Part shown: piece after piece, positions 15,704 through 25,028 of the stretch | How positions within the stretch are numbered: the first letter of the stretch is position 1 | Layout of the letters: the number at the start of each line of letters is the position of its first letter | From: an uncultured Bacilli bacterium | GTDB taxonomy: Bacteria; Bacillota_I; Bacilli_A; RF39; UBA660 | Reading direction: 5' to 3' | NCBI GenBank assembly: GCA_910589375.1 | Contig: CAJUTK010000001.1 | Coordinates: 310,001 to 374,000 of the forward strand | DNA length: 64,000 nt | Made by a program: the position numbers and the translations under genes | The notes under the pieces: generated by a model | The model's input: only the letters and a program-made list of their open reading frames with translations | The model's database searches: none | What the model was told of the DNA's origin: nothing

Positions 15704-18190
15704 ATGAAGTTTTTTAAAAAAATATTTGATCATGAATATAAACAGTTAGAAAAATTTCGTAAGATTGCTGACCAAGTAATAGCACTTGAGGATGAATATG
15801 CGAAATTAAGTGATAAAAAATTACAAGCGAAGACAGAAGAGTTTAGAAAGCGTTTAGCAGATGGTGAGACTTTAGAGGATATTAAAGTAGAAGCTTTTGC
15901 AACAGCAAGAGAGGCAGCTTTCCGTGTTATTGGGGAAAGAGCTTACTATGTACAAATTTTAGGTGGTTTAGCAATTCATTATGGTAATATTGCTGAAATG
16001 AAAACTGGTGAAGGTAAAACTTTAACTGCTACAATGCCAGCTTATTTAAATGCATTAACTGGTGAAGGTGTTCATATCATTACTGTTAACGAATACTTAG
16101 CAGGACGTGATGCAGAGTGGATGGGAGAAGTATATCGCTTTTTAGGACTTACAGTAGGAGTTAACTATAGAGAATTAACACCTAGTGAAAAGAAGGAAGC
16201 TTATAATTGTGATATTCTTTATTCTACTAACAATGAAATAGGATTCGATTATTTAAGAGATAATATGGTTATTAAAGCATCTGATAGAGTTGCTCGTCCT
16301 TTTAACTTTGTTATTATTGATGAGGTTGACTCTGTATTAATAGATGAAGCTAGAACACCACTTATTATTTCAGGTGGACATATGCAATCTGCTAATTTAT
16401 ATATCCAAACAGATAAGTTTGTAAAAGGTTTAAAAGAGAATGAAGGATATATTTATGATGAGCAAACAAAGGCTACTATATTAGATCAAACTGGTATTGA
16501 AAAAGCAGAAAAAGCTTTTAAGGTTAATAATTTATATGATATTGAAAATACAAATTTAGTTCATTTTATTAATCAGGCTTTAAAAGCAAATTTTTCAATG
16601 AAGAGAGATTTTGATTATGTAGTTGAGGATGATAAGATTATTATTGTTGATCCTTTCACTGGACGTTTAATGCAAGGTAGATCTTATTCAGATGGATTAC
16701 ATCAAGCGATTGAAGCTAAAGAGGGAGTTACTATTAATGAAGAGACAAAGACTTTAGCAACGATTACTTTCCAAAATTTATTCCGTATGTATAAAAAACT
16801 TGCGGGTATGACAGGAACTGCAAAAACAGAGGAAGAAGAATTTAGAGATATCTATAACATGTATGTTATTTGTATTCCAACAAATAAACCAGTTATTCGT
16901 AAAGATTATGGAGATTTGTTATTCGCAACTCAAGAAGGTAAATTTAACGCTATTGTAAAAGAAATTAAAGAGCGCCATGCAACAGGTCAACCAATATTAG
17001 TTGGTACAGTTGCAGTAGAAACCAGTGAACTTATTAGTGAAAAACTAAAGAAAGCAAAAGTTCCTCATGAAGTATTAAATGCTAAAAACAATGCACGTGA
17101 GGCAGAAATTATTGCTAAAGCTGGAGAAAAGGGTTCTGTTACAATTGCTACAAATATGGCAGGCCGTGGAACAGACATTAAGATTAACGATGAGGTAAAA
17201 GAACTAGGTGGTCTTTGTGTTATTGGTACAGAGCGTCATGAATCACGTCGTATTGACAACCAGCTACGTGGCCGTTCTGGTCGTCAAGGAGATCCAGGAT
17301 TTTCACAATTCTGTGTATCTTTTGAAGATGACTTAATGGTTCGATTTGGAACAGATAAAGCAAAAGGATTACTTGCTAGAATGGGATTTGATGGAGAAGC
17401 TGCTATTCGTAATAAAATGCTTTCTAATTCTATTGAGTCTGCACAGAAACGTGTAGAGGGAAATAACTTTGATGTTCGTAAAACATTATTAGAGTATGAT
17501 AACGTTATTAATGAACAAAGAGAGGTTATCTATGAAAAAAGAAATGAAATTTTAGATAGTGAGTCTATTCACGAAACAATCTTAGAGAGTTTTCATAATT
17601 TCGTAGAAGATGTTTTCTATGAACATATGGAAGATGGAGATTTAAGTCAAGAAGACAAAGAAGAAATTGCTACTTACTTTAGTGAAATGTTAGGAACAGA
17701 AATTTCTACATCAGAGTATGAAGAAAAAGATTTAGATTCTGCTATTGAATATCTTTATGGTAGACTAGTAGAAAATTATGAGAGTAAAATCGAGGATGTT
17801 CCAGCTGAGATTGTAAATGAGTTTGAGAAAGCCATTACATTAAGAGTAATTGATACTTATTGGATGGAACATATCAATACAATGTCCCATTTAAGAGAAG
17901 GTATTTATTTACGTGGATATGCACAAGAAAATCCTTTACGTGCTTATAAGAGTGAAGGTTATGAGATGTTTGATAGCTTACTTGCTCTTATTGATAGACA
18001 AACTTCTATTTATTTATTAAAAGCAGAAGTAAGACAGAATGTAGAACGTAAAAAGGTAGCAGAAGGTGTTGCTAATAACGATTCTAATAAAGTAAAAAAA
18101 CAAACTCCAAAAAGGGTTGCTAAAGTTGGTAGAAATGATAAATGTCCTTGTGGATCAGGTAAGAAATATAAACAATGTTGTGGAAAATAG
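15704..18190 (+). CDS. secA: Preprotein translocase ATPase SecA
   Basis: This 828-residue motor has Walker A in MKTGEGKTLTAT, DEVDSVLIDEARTPLIISG (DEAD-like Walker B), the preprotein-binding region, TNMAGRGTDIKI, the QLRGRSGRQGDPG motif, and a C-terminal zinc finger CPCGSGKKYKQCC, which binds SecB or ribosomes. It drives export through SecYEG, whose SecY is at 4614. The frame extends up to 15677, but the ATG at 15704 follows AAGGAG by 8 bases. Confidence 0.97.
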   Translation: MKFFKKIFDHEYKQLEKFRKIADQVIALEDEYAKLSDKKLQAKTEEFRKRLADGETLEDIKVEAFATAREAAFRVIGERAYYVQILGGLAIHYGNIAEMKTGEGKTLTATMPAYLNALTGEGVHIITVNEYLAGRDAEWMGEVYRFLGLTVGVNYRELTPSEKKEAYNCDILYSTNNEIGFDYLRDNMVIKASDRVARPFNFVIIDEVDSVLIDEARTPLIISGGHMQSANLYIQTDKFVKGLKENEGYIYDEQTKATILDQTGIEKAEKAFKVNNLYDIENTNLVHFINQALKANFSMKRDFDYVVEDDKIIIVDPFTGRLMQGRSYSDGLHQAIEAKEGVTINEETKTLATITFQNLFRMYKKLAGMTGTAKTEEEEFRDIYNMYVICIPTNKPVIRKDYGDLLFATQEGKFNAIVKEIKERHATGQPILVGTVAVETSELISEKLKKAKVPHEVLNAKNNAREAEIIAKAGEKGSVTIATNMAGRGTDIKINDEVKELGGLCVIGTERHESRRIDNQLRGRSGRQGDPGFSQFCVSFEDDLMVRFGTDKAKGLLARMGFDGEAAIRNKMLSNSIESAQKRVEGNNFDVRKTLLEYDNVINEQREVIYEKRNEILDSESIHETILESFHNFVEDVFYEHMEDGDLSQEDKEEIATYFSEMLGTEISTSEYEEKDLDSAIEYLYGRLVENYESKIEDVPAEIVNEFEKAITLRVIDTYWMEHINTMSHLREGIYLRGYAQENPLRAYKSEGYEMFDSLLALIDRQTSIYLLKAEVRQNVERKKVAEGVANNDSNKVKKQTPKRVAKVGRNDKCPCGSGKKYKQCCGK

Positions 18191-18213
18191 GAAAAGCATA
18201 AAAGGAGTAATCT

Positions 18214-18762
18214 ATGAAAGAAGAACTTTTAGATGTTTTAGATGAAAATGGAATTAAAACTGGACAGATTTTACCAAGAAAAGAAGTTCATGAGAAAGGA
18301 TTATGGCACAGAATAATTGTTGTAGCTATAGTAAATGAAAAAAATGAGATTTTAATTCAACAACGTAGTCATAATAAAGATAAGAATCCTGATATGTGGG
18401 ATATATCTGTAACTGGTCACTTATCAGCTGGACAGGATTCTTTAACGGCTGCTACACGTGAGATTAGTGAAGAAGTAAGTGTTAGTTTAGGCTATTCTGT
18501 TGAAGTTCGAGATTTTAGATTTATGTTTTCTTTCCGTAAGGAACAAAAGGTAAGTGATAAACATTTTGATAGACAATTTTATGACTTCTTTATTTTAAGA
18601 CAATCTGGTTTACGAGAAGAAAATATTAAGTTTCAATCTAGTGAAGTTCAAGCTATTAAATTTGTTACTATCAGTGAATTAAATGAAATGAGAGAGAATA
18701 ATCTTCTTGTTGAAAGAGATGAGTGCTACGATGCGCTATCTGAATATTTATTTAGAATTTAA
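18214..18762 (+). CDS. Nudix hydrolase, isopentenyl-diphosphate isomerase-like subgroup
   Basis: This 182-residue protein begins with the EELLDVLDENGIKTG segment shared by YfcD/IDI-type Nudix proteins. The Nudix box is GHLSAGQDSLTAATREISEE. The key REIxEE helix is intact, while the first box acidic residue is replaced by Gln/Asp. The substrate is not predictable: this subgroup includes dinucleotide or diphosphate hydrolases rather than true isomerases. It follows secA with an AAAGGAG site and is probably co-transcribed with the next genes. Confidence 0.8.
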   Translation: MKEELLDVLDENGIKTGQILPRKEVHEKGLWHRIIVVAIVNEKNEILIQQRSHNKDKNPDMWDISVTGHLSAGQDSLTAATREISEEVSVSLGYSVEVRDFRFMFSFRKEQKVSDKHFDRQFYDFFILRQSGLREENIKFQSSEVQAIKFVTISELNEMRENNLLVERDECYDALSEYLFRI

Positions 18763-18777
18763 CATAAAAGGAGACAT

Positions 18778-19227
18778 ATGAAAGAATTAGGCTTTTTTAT
18801 GGACAATCTAGGTAATGTAATTTATTATGGAGAATGGAAAGAACAGTACGATAAAAATAATCGTCATCAAGTTCATACATCTAGCTTTGAAGATGAGGTA
18901 GAAACAAATCCTTTATTTACTTGTTTACATTTACAATATGAAAAAGAAATGGGATTATATGGAAAAGCTATCTTATTTGCTCTACAGGGAATGGTTACTA
19001 TGCAAAATCATACTAGTCAAGGAAAAACAAAGTTTATGATGCATGTACCAGAAAGTTTAACGTTAGAACAGAAAGCAAAGTTTTTAGAACTATATCCATT
19101 GTTATCTACTTTTTCGGAATCTTCTATTATTATTCCCAAAACAGTATTTATTAGTGAAAAGGATAAGATTGGGGATTTAGATTCTTATTATGAAAGCGCT
19201 AGAATATTTCCTCAAAAAGTAAAATAA
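18778..19227 (+). CDS. Hypothetical protein
   Basis: I do not recognise this 149-residue protein. It is soluble, with no signal peptide or membrane segment. It starts MKELGFFMDNLGNVIYYGEW and contains an aromatic-rich middle and an acidic stretch. AAAGGAG precedes the ATG, and it sits 15 bases after the Nudix gene and 17 before the kinase gene, so it is likely part of one operon with them. Confidence 0.75.
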   Translation: MKELGFFMDNLGNVIYYGEWKEQYDKNNRHQVHTSSFEDEVETNPLFTCLHLQYEKEMGLYGKAILFALQGMVTMQNHTSQGKTKFMMHVPESLTLEQKAKFLELYPLLSTFSESSIIIPKTVFISEKDKIGDLDSYYESARIFPQKVK

Positions 19228-19244
19228 AAAAATTAGGAGTAATT

Positions 19245-19964
19245 ATGGATGATTACATAAAAGATATTATTTTTAAAAATAATTGTGATCGGTATGAAGA
19301 ATTAGTAGAACTAAACAGTGATATTCAAAAATTATCAATAAAAAAAAGACCATATTTGATTGAGTTCTTAGGATCTGCTAGAAGTGGTAAGTCTACTACT
19401 ATAGAATTAATTGCTGATGTATTTAGAAAAAATGGTTTGAAAGTTTCTGTTGTAGATGAGGAAACTGTAAAATTAACAAAAACGATTAATGAGAATAGAA
19501 ATCAGAAAATGCAGGTAAATAGCTTAGATTATACGAACAATGTTATAGAAGAAAAGGTTGTATTATATGATAGTTATAATGAATTTGATGCAGATATTGT
19601 TATTTTTGATAGAGGAATTAATGATGAGTTTATTTGGTTATACACGTTTGGGGCTTCTTCTGAAAAATTAGAAGAGTATCATAATAAATTGAAAGATAGA
19701 TATGTCGATACTTTAATTCTATTAACTTGTGATATAGAAGTTAGTTTAAAGAGAAAATATTTTAATTCTTTATCCGTTCTTCCAAATAAATGGACAAATC
19801 CAGAAACGTTATCAAAGTATTTAGAAGGTTTAAAAAAAGTTTCTAATTATTTTGAAAATCATGCGGTTTCAAAATGTTATATAGATAGCACGCAAGAAGA
19901 AAAAATAAAGATTGCTATTCAAGTTTGTAGACAAATTATAGAAGATATAAGTGCAAAACAATAG
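19245..19964 (+). CDS. P-loop NTPase, nucleotide-kinase-like
   Basis: This 239-residue protein has a Walker A motif GSARSGKST at ~residues 43-51, a Walker B-like DIVIFDRGINDEF with a DR(G) pair as in thymidylate-kinase-like enzymes, and a possible LID around KRKYFN. It may phosphorylate a small molecule or act as a regulatory NTPase; the substrate is unknown. It lies in the run of genes after secA and just before the thioredoxin-like cluster. Confidence 0.7.
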   Translation: MDDYIKDIIFKNNCDRYEELVELNSDIQKLSIKKRPYLIEFLGSARSGKSTTIELIADVFRKNGLKVSVVDEETVKLTKTINENRNQKMQVNSLDYTNNVIEEKVVLYDSYNEFDADIVIFDRGINDEFIWLYTFGASSEKLEEYHNKLKDRYVDTLILLTCDIEVSLKRKYFNSLSVLPNKWTNPETLSKYLEGLKKVSNYFENHAVSKCYIDSTQEEKIKIAIQVCRQIIEDISAKQ

Positions 19965-19978
19965 AAAGAAGGATTATT

Positions 19979-20980
19979 ATGGCAAATAAGAAGAAAAGTA
20001 CAGTTGAAGAAAAAGAAAAGAAATCAGTAAGTACAAAAAAAGAAGTGAAAAGAGAAAAAGTAGAAGAAACTAAAATAGAATCTCCTATCAAAACTGGTAT
20101 GAGTGAAACAACAAGAGGAATGATTATAGGAATTGTTATTACAGCTTTAATAGCTTCTATTATTATTCTTTTGATTTTAGGAAAAAATGATGGTAATAAA
20201 GCTACTAAGTGGGGAAGCAATTCTAATACAGTTAGTAATTCAAATGCATCAGAAATGGAAAAGTTTAATGAATATTTTAAAAGAAAAGAACCAACTTTAA
20301 TTGTCTTTGCACAAGATGGTTGTGGTTGGTGTGGATACCAAGAACCAATTGTAAAAAGAATTGGTGAAATGTATAACATGGATTATTTATTTATGGATAT
20401 AACAAAACTTCAGAGCCAAGCTGAATTAAATGAGGTTGTAGAAAAATTAGAGATTGGTGATGGAGGAACTCCTACTTCTGTTATCGTCAAAGATGGAAAA
20501 GTAGTATCTACTTATGGTGGAATGGGAGAAGGAAAAGAGTATGTAGAATTCTTAGTAGATGGTGGAGTATTACCAAAAGATTCTACTTATAAAGATGAAG
20601 AAAATTTAATTAGAATAAAGTATGATAAAGTAGTAGAGCTTGTAAAAGGAAAAGAAACAAGTGTTATATTATTTGATTTATATGCTTCTAATGTTGCAGT
20701 ATGTGGACAAACATGTTTAGATCAAAGAGTTATTCTTAACGATATTGCTAAAGAAAATAATATTCCAATTTATCATTATCATGCAAATGATATGGATAGT
20801 AAGTTTATAGATAAATTAGGGGACTGGGGATATTCAACAGATGATTATAAAGATAAAAAGTCGATTGGTCTTCCATTATTAATGTTTGTAAAAGATGGAA
20901 AATTAGTATGGTATCAAAATGGTAATATGAAAGAAGAAGATATTCGTAAAGAATTTAAAAATTACGGATTAATTAAATAA
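19979..20980 (+). CDS. Membrane-anchored thioredoxin-like protein, first of three
   Basis: This 333-residue protein has a Lys/Glu-rich cytoplasmic tail (residues 1-46), one membrane span (~47-69) and an outer part with two thioredoxin folds. The first has the redox motif CGWC at 115-118 (AQDGCGWCGYQEP) and the cis-Pro-like GGTPTSVIV. The second (~220-333) has a widely spaced Cys pair (CGQTC) and a GLPLLMFVKDG strand. It probably exchanges thiols on the outer side of the membrane. It is followed by two related genes. Confidence 0.8.
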   Translation: MANKKKSTVEEKEKKSVSTKKEVKREKVEETKIESPIKTGMSETTRGMIIGIVITALIASIIILLILGKNDGNKATKWGSNSNTVSNSNASEMEKFNEYFKRKEPTLIVFAQDGCGWCGYQEPIVKRIGEMYNMDYLFMDITKLQSQAELNEVVEKLEIGDGGTPTSVIVKDGKVVSTYGGMGEGKEYVEFLVDGGVLPKDSTYKDEENLIRIKYDKVVELVKGKETSVILFDLYASNVAVCGQTCLDQRVILNDIAKENNIPIYHYHANDMDSKFIDKLGDWGYSTDDYKDKKSIGLPLLMFVKDGKLVWYQNGNMKEEDIRKEFKNYGLIK

Positions 20981-21001
20981 CAGAATTAGGAAGTGGATAG
21001 T

Positions 21002-21856
21002 ATGAGTAAAAATGTTGAATCAACTTCTGCAAATAATAAATCTTTTATGATTGGATTAATTTGTGTAATGATTGTTGTATTGGCTGCTTTGTTAGGCTAT
21101 GTGGTTTTTAATAAAGTTTCTTCTTATCAAAAATCTCAGAAAATAGTAAAAGATTTTCGTAATGTTATGCAAAAAGAAGAACTATCAATTATTTATTACA
21201 TGCATACAGGTTGCAAATTTTGTGAGATGGAAGAACCTGTTTTAGAACGTATTGCAAAGGATTATGATTTAGAATACTTGACAATAGATTCTAGTAAGTT
21301 AACAAAGAAGGGTAATCGTGAAATTATTGATGCTTTGGATATTGAAGGTAGGACACCAACGATTGTAATCGTAAAAAATGGTGAAGTAAAAGCAACTCAG
21401 GTAGGTTATTTAGAAGGATATAAATTAGTAGAGTTTTTTGTGAAAGCAGAAGTTTTAGATGAGAAATCTACTTATAAACCAGAAGAAAATCTAAAATTTC
21501 TAGAATATGAAGATTTTCAAGAATTGATGGACAGTAAAGATTTATATACTGTTATTCTTGGTTCTGCTACTTGCGAATATTGCAAAATGGTAAAACCAAC
21601 ATTAAGTAATCTTGCAAAGGCTTATGATATACCTATTTATTATTTTGGATTGGATTATTTGCCTAGAAATAGTGATTTTAAAGATCGATTAACAAAAATG
21701 GGCCATACCCAAGAAAGTTTTGTAAAAGAAGGAAAGATTGGTACACCAACTGTATTAGTAATTAAAAATAAAAAAGTTGTTGCTTATTTAGAAGGTTATC
21801 AGTCTTCAGAAGATTATATAAAGTTTTTGAAAGAGAACAAAGTAATTAAAGAATAA
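21002..21856 (+). CDS. Membrane-anchored double thioredoxin protein, second of three
   Basis: This 284-residue protein has one N-terminal membrane span (~15-36) and two complete thioredoxin-like domains, each with a CxxC: CKFC at 71-74 and CEYC at 192-195. Each also has a TPT cis-Pro loop (GRTPTIVIV, GTPTVLVI). The layout matches the gene before it, so it is a paralogue. A GTG at 20993 is in frame; the ATG at 21002 was preferred because AGGAAGTGG precedes it. Confidence 0.8.
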   Translation: MSKNVESTSANNKSFMIGLICVMIVVLAALLGYVVFNKVSSYQKSQKIVKDFRNVMQKEELSIIYYMHTGCKFCEMEEPVLERIAKDYDLEYLTIDSSKLTKKGNREIIDALDIEGRTPTIVIVKNGEVKATQVGYLEGYKLVEFFVKAEVLDEKSTYKPEENLKFLEYEDFQELMDSKDLYTVILGSATCEYCKMVKPTLSNLAKAYDIPIYYFGLDYLPRNSDFKDRLTKMGHTQESFVKEGKIGTPTVLVIKNKKVVAYLEGYQSSEDYIKFLKENKVIKE

Positions 21857-21875
21857 ATAAGAGGGAGTGTTATCA

Positions 21876-23162
21876 ATGAAATGTGATAATTGTGGACATA
21901 AAAATAGCCCGTACTCTATTATTTGTGAAAAGTGTGATACTCCTTTAAAAATAGAAGAAAATAAATTGCTACAGGAAAAATATCATAAAAAAGGAAAGCA
22001 TATTGATATAGAAGAAAGAGAACTTGTACAAAATCATTCAGATTTTAATCGGACAAGGAAGAAAGTATTTCGTGTGACTGTCTTTTTTCTCTTTCTTTGT
22101 CTTGCTTTTTTTCTTTATTTTTTAACTAATTATTTATTAGATAAAGGTTCTAAAGAAGTATTAAATGCTTATTCTGAATATATGAGGAATTCTTCTTTAG
22201 CGTTATTTTATTTTGGTAATAATGAAGATTTAAATCTATTATGTGAAAAGTATTCTAATAATTATGGTTTTGATTATTTAAATATCGAGAGAAATAAAAT
22301 TAGTAAGCAAAGTAGAAGAAAGATGCAGGAAGAATTGAATATTTATAATATTACGTCTACTTTAGTAATTGTAAAAAATGGAGTACCAATTACTTCTATT
22401 ACTCACATTAGTGAGGGAGAGAGTTTATTAAAATTTTTGCAATCAAATGAGTTAGTTCCTTATCAGTTAGAGGACACTAGTAAAGAGTTAGAGTCATTTA
22501 AGGAATCTTTTTCCTCTCAAAATCCAGTTCTTTTATATTTACCAACAACGTATACAGAGCAAGTAGATAAGACAAGTAAGACACTTAGTTCTATTGCTAG
22601 TCAGTATTCTTTAGAATATCATGAAGTAAAAGGATTTTATTTAAGTAATAAGCAATTAATGAAGGTAATGTCACAATTAGGGTATAGTGAAATTCAGAAA
22701 GATTTAATTCTTTATATTGTTGATGGAGAAGTAGTGAAAGCAATAGAAGATACTCAAAAGTCAAACTATTTTAAATTATTGTCTTCTTATGATATAATTG
22801 ATACATCAAGTGCTAATTATTTAATTAAGGTTTCTGGAAAGAAATTCTTAGAACTAATAAGCGATGATAAAAATAAACAAGTTATACTAATAGGTTCTAA
22901 TGATTGTGCTTCTTGTGATAGAGTTATGCCAATATTAGGGCAAATTGCTAATCAGCATCATATTATTATCTATTATTATAATGCTACTAATAGTTGGGAT
23001 GTTGTTTCTTCTAAGATTAAAGATTTAGGTTTAGAATCAGGTCTTACGAATACACCGTTTTTAATGATTGTGGAAAAGAATAAAATTTTAGATTACGTTG
23101 TTGGATTAGCAACTCGCGATCTTTATTTAGAGAAATTAACAGAAGTTGGAGTTATACGTTAG
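21876..23162 (+). CDS. Zinc-ribbon, membrane-anchored triple thioredoxin-like protein, third of three
   Basis: This 428-residue protein has an N-terminal zinc ribbon (C3, C6, C17, C20: CDNCGHKN and CEKCDTPL) on the cytoplasmic side, a membrane span at ~66-88, and three thioredoxin-like folds outside. The first two have lost their CxxC (LALFYFGNNEDL and VLLYLPTTYTEQ). Only the third keeps it, CASC at ~residue 348. The degenerate domains may bind substrate or partner. The ATG at 21876 has GAGGGAG 8 bases upstream. Confidence 0.78.
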   Translation: MKCDNCGHKNSPYSIICEKCDTPLKIEENKLLQEKYHKKGKHIDIEERELVQNHSDFNRTRKKVFRVTVFFLFLCLAFFLYFLTNYLLDKGSKEVLNAYSEYMRNSSLALFYFGNNEDLNLLCEKYSNNYGFDYLNIERNKISKQSRRKMQEELNIYNITSTLVIVKNGVPITSITHISEGESLLKFLQSNELVPYQLEDTSKELESFKESFSSQNPVLLYLPTTYTEQVDKTSKTLSSIASQYSLEYHEVKGFYLSNKQLMKVMSQLGYSEIQKDLILYIVDGEVVKAIEDTQKSNYFKLLSSYDIIDTSSANYLIKVSGKKFLELISDDKNKQVILIGSNDCASCDRVMPILGQIANQHHIIIYYYNATNSWDVVSSKIKDLGLESGLTNTPFLMIVEKNKILDYVVGLATRDLYLEKLTEVGVIR

Positions 23163-23171
23163 GAGGTATAT

Positions 23172-23618
23172 ATGAATACAGCTTATACAAAGATTATGGA
23201 ATATTCTAAAAAATATCCAGGAACAATTGCTTGGAGAAAGAAAGCTCATTCTAAAGTAATTGAAAAACATTTAAATCCTGGAGAAGAGGTTTTGTATGCT
23301 TTTTGTTGTCAAAAAGGCTTATCCTCTTTAGAAATTTTCAATACTTATGCAGTTGTTCTTACCAATAAAAGAATTTTAATTGCACAAAAGCGTGTATTAT
23401 TTGGCTATCTCTTTTTAGCGATTACTCCAGATATGTTTAATGATTTAACAATTAAAACTGGTATTATTTGGGGAAAAGTGTGCTTAGATACAGTAAAAGA
23501 AGTAGTAGTATTATCAAATATATCGAAAGCATCTGTAAGTGAAATTGAAACTGCTATTACAGAGTATATGATGCATGAAAAAAAGAAATATGTGAAAATA
23601 GCAAAGGAAAGTGTTTAG
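23172..23618 (+). CDS. Bacterial PH-domain protein (YokE-like)
   Basis: This 148-residue protein has the YokE/bPH pattern HLNPGEEVLYAFCCQKG, then TYAVVLTNKRILIAQKR, then a beta strand with a short helix. These domains are small beta barrels often found in stress-related proteins; no activity is known. It starts right after AGGAGG and follows the thioredoxin cluster by 9 bases. A terminator overlaps its end. Confidence 0.65.
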   Translation: MNTAYTKIMEYSKKYPGTIAWRKKAHSKVIEKHLNPGEEVLYAFCCQKGLSSLEIFNTYAVVLTNKRILIAQKRVLFGYLFLAITPDMFNDLTIKTGIIWGKVCLDTVKEVVVLSNISKASVSEIETAITEYMMHEKKKYVKIAKESV

Positions 23619-23630
23619 CTTTTCTTTTTT
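23603..23630 (+). terminator. Terminator of the secA-thioredoxin gene run
   Basis: AAAGGAAAG pairs with CTTTTCTTT (one G-T pair) with a 7-base loop, then T residues. It spans the stop codon of the PH-domain gene. Confidence 0.6.
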
Positions 23631-23658
23631 CCAAAAATAAGTATTTTAGTGGTGGTAT

Positions 23659-24921
23659 ATGAAAAAGAAATATAAAATAAAGTATAAATCAGTTTTGGTA
23701 TTAGTATTTTTAGTCTTAGTTGTTTTTTGTTGTGTAAGATTTTATTCTAAAGGATATACAATTCATTATAAGCTACAGGATGGAGCTTATGAAATAACTG
23801 AGATTTATACTAAAAATGCAAAGAGAGAAAGAGATAATTATTATATTGAGGTAGTAACAAATAAAGTTACTTATGGCTTTGAATTTTATCATACCTTTTC
23901 TAAAAAAAGAAAAGTAGTTAATGATGTAATTAGTTACCAAGGGGATTACGAGTGTGTACTTCCTGTTATAGATGGAAAAGCAGAAACTGACATACTATGT
24001 TATAAGAATTACCGCTATTATTTTTATAATACTATTAGGGGAAATGAAAAGGCTTTGGATGAATTTGTCGACACAATAGATTCTGATATTTATGATAGAC
24101 ATGATTGGCAAGATCAAACTGGCGAAGTTAAGACAGCAGATGGTTTATCCTTATATATAAAAAATATAGTTAATGATCATTACTTAATGATTACTAATTT
24201 AAAAGGTATTTATAAAGTTGATGATAGCGTATCTAATATCACTATTTTTGATAAAGATACTTATCAAAGAGAATTAAGTGCTTTTGTTGGAAATTATTAT
24301 GTTACTGCAGATTATGTAGAGAGCCAACAATTCAGGACATTTTACTTTATTGATATGATAACTGGAAAAAAAGAAGAGGCCAAAGCGCCTAACTATATTT
24401 CTTTTGATTCTTATGTTCAAGGAATTGTAGATGATGTTCTTTATATTTATGATAGAGATAATGAAAAACAATATACTATTAATCCAAAGAAGAAAAAGAT
24501 AGATGAAGTAGGAAACAGTAAGAAAAAAATTAAATATTATCAAAACGGTGAATGGGAAAAAATAACTCCAATTAAGGCAAATAAAACACTTCTCTTTTCA
24601 AAAGAAGAAAAATATTTGGAATTTCAAAAATATAGTGCAGTCCATCATATTGGAGGAGAATCCTCTGGCTACTATTATTTATTAGAAAAAGTGAAAGATG
24701 GCTATGAACTTTATCGTACTCCATCACAGAATAAAAAAATAATAACTTATATTGCAACTGTTGAAGACATGGAAGATATTTATTTTGTAGAAGATTATGT
24801 TTATTTCCAAGATAAGGGAAAAATTAAATATTATCATGATACAACTGGCATACGAACTTTAGTAGAGTATAAAGAGCTAGAGTTTAATAAAAATTTAATC
24901 TTTGGTGTATGTAAAAAATAA
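23659..24921 (+). CDS. Hypothetical membrane-anchored extracellular protein
   Basis: I do not recognise this 420-residue protein. It has a short Lys-rich N terminus, one membrane span (~residues 12-27), and a long outer part rich in Tyr, Lys and Asp with many alternating beta-strand-like segments (for example KNYRYYFYNT, EDYVYFQDKGKIKYYHD). The repeats hint at a beta-propeller or other beta-sheet sensor, but no motif supports this. GTGGTATATG marks the start. A terminator follows. Confidence 0.7.
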   Translation: MKKKYKIKYKSVLVLVFLVLVVFCCVRFYSKGYTIHYKLQDGAYEITEIYTKNAKRERDNYYIEVVTNKVTYGFEFYHTFSKKRKVVNDVISYQGDYECVLPVIDGKAETDILCYKNYRYYFYNTIRGNEKALDEFVDTIDSDIYDRHDWQDQTGEVKTADGLSLYIKNIVNDHYLMITNLKGIYKVDDSVSNITIFDKDTYQRELSAFVGNYYVTADYVESQQFRTFYFIDMITGKKEEAKAPNYISFDSYVQGIVDDVLYIYDRDNEKQYTINPKKKKIDEVGNSKKKIKYYQNGEWEKITPIKANKTLLFSKEEKYLEFQKYSAVHHIGGESSGYYYLLEKVKDGYELYRTPSQNKKIITYIATVEDMEDIYFVEDYVYFQDKGKIKYYHDTTGIRTLVEYKELEFNKNLIFGVCKK

Positions 24922-24941
24922 AGGGACTATTCCCTTTTTTT
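24919..24941 (+). terminator. Terminator
   Basis: AAGGGA and TCCCTT form a 6-bp stem with a CTAT loop, followed by seven T. Confidence 0.8.
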
Positions 24942-24945
24942 ATGG

Positions 24946-24951
24946 TATAAT
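24946..24951 (+). promoter_or_regulatory. -10 box of the trpS leader transcript
   Basis: TATAAT lies 17 bases before the ATG of the upstream peptide. Transcription should start around 24958, at or beside the AAGGTGAT ribosome binding site. Confidence 0.6.
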
Positions 24952-24968
24952 GAATAAAGGTGATATCT

Positions 24969-24995
24969 ATGACAAAGCGATGGTGCCGTTTATAA
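24969..24995 (+). CDS. Eight-residue upstream peptide with one Trp codon
   Basis: The peptide MTKRWCRL is preceded by AAGGTGAT with 4-base spacing. This is the same TATAAT-GGTGATA-ATG layout used by real genes in this window (28924, 34776). The Trp codon is at 24981-24983. The stop codon falls inside the left arm of the hairpin at 24989-25014. It is probably a leader peptide that lets ribosome stalling at Trp control trpS. This is inferred from sequence only. Confidence 0.5.
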   Translation: MTKRWCRL

Positions 24996-25014
24996 AATGT
25001 TTAGATTTTATAAA
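24989..25014 (+). promoter_or_regulatory. Hairpin directly upstream of the trpS ribosome binding site
   Basis: A perfect 10-bp stem (TTTATAAAAT / ATTTTATAAA) with a 6-base loop ends one base before GGGAGG (25015-25020), the trpS ribosome binding site. It could hide that site when formed. It overlaps the end of the upstream peptide, so a ribosome held at the Trp codon would cover its left arm. Confidence 0.55.
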
Positions 25015-25028
25015 GGGAGGATATTAAT

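Noticed and set aside
24953..25028. T-box riboswitch upstream of trpS
   Set aside because: The leader is only about 70 bases and lacks the T-box sequence and specifier stems.
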